Shown here: one piece after another, positions 63,977 through 64,000 of the stretch
How the letters are laid out: each line of letters begins with the position of its first letter
How positions within the stretch are numbered: position 1 is the first letter of the stretch
Assembly: GCF_006442815.1 (NCBI RefSeq)
Contig: NZ_VFVL01000024.1
Span: 32,149-96,148 of the forward strand
Direction: 5' to 3'
DNA from: Mesorhizobium sp. B2-4-3
GTDB lineage: Bacteria; Pseudomonadota; Alphaproteobacteria; Rhizobiales; Rhizobiaceae
Length of the DNA: 64,000 bases
The notes under the pieces: model-generated
The model's input: only the letters and a program-made list of their open reading frames with translations
The model's database searches: none
Told to the model about the DNA's origin: nothing
Program-made: the position numbers and the translations under genes

Positions 63977-64000
63977 CGAAGGGGAGTAGGGGAGTAGGGG
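63977..64000. repeat. Octamer repeat array entering the window's right edge
   Basis: GGGGAGTA repeats in tandem up to the end of the window. Its form resembles the octamer units at 974-1030, so a second element of that type may continue beyond the window. Confidence 0.6.

Overview
The window is a high-GC alphaproteobacterial chromosome segment. Gene content and order point to the Rhizobiales, most likely a Mesorhizobium-like member of the Phyllobacteriaceae: tolB-pal-cpoB-tilS-ftsH-glmM, serC-serA, purA, carD-fdxA-S4 protein-helicase next to phbB-phbA-phaR, an RpoH2-type sigma factor with an EcfG-like promoter, and many short palindromic interspersed repeats between genes. It reads as ordinary core chromosome. 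I see no rRNA, tRNA, transposase, phage gene or CRISPR array.

Layout. 1-10 kb: end of the Tol-Pal envelope operon, then tilS, ftsH and glmM. A decayed four-helix-bundle gene flanked by inverted octamer arrays sits between tolB and pal, and a secreted cysteine-repeat protein is on the minus strand. 10-12.2 kb: two paralogous outer-membrane beta-barrels, each behind a CtrA-like box. 12.2-20.6 kb: serC-serA with a probable serC leader RNA, an SH3 protein, an EamA transporter, purA and a large membrane-anchored protein of unknown function. 20.6-27.6 kb: a ccdAB-like toxin-antitoxin pair, an ABC-F ATPase with thiamine pyrophosphokinase, and a TPP riboswitch controlling thiBPQ. 27.8-35 kb: an M48 lipoprotein protease, a periplasmic caspase-like protein with Sel1 repeats, rpoH2, and an amino-acid ABC transporter.

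35.3-47 kb: carD, fdxA, an S4 RNA-binding protein and a Suv3-like helicase. Next comes an unusual intergenic region (about 41.0-41.5 kb) with an AT-rich core, one perfect DnaA box, nine GANTC sites and repeated GTTAAC motifs. It is followed by phbB, phbA and the regulator phaR, then divergent citrate synthase-family genes, one fused to a helix-turn-helix domain. 47-64 kb: a patatin-like lipase, an aldehyde dehydrogenase, an RND efflux pair, a 52-residue DUF3309 protein, an NAD-epimerase and LysR pair, an MFS transporter, a DUF1244/N-formylglutamate amidohydrolase pair, a DUF1036 protein, pyruvate kinase and an alpha/beta hydrolase operon.

The genes combine envelope maintenance (Tol-Pal, FtsH, GlmM, beta-barrels), biosynthesis (serine, purine, thiamine), carbon storage and central carbon flow (PHB genes, citrate synthases, pyruvate kinase) and stress control (RpoH2, CarD). 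The regulatory DNA is the most interesting part: an oriC-like or cell-cycle intergenic region, paired CtrA-like boxes, an EcfG-type promoter for rpoH2, a TPP riboswitch with a hairpin covering the ribosome binding site, and several repeat families that may be mobile or act on mRNA ends. All of this was read by eye. No database search, alignment or folding was run.
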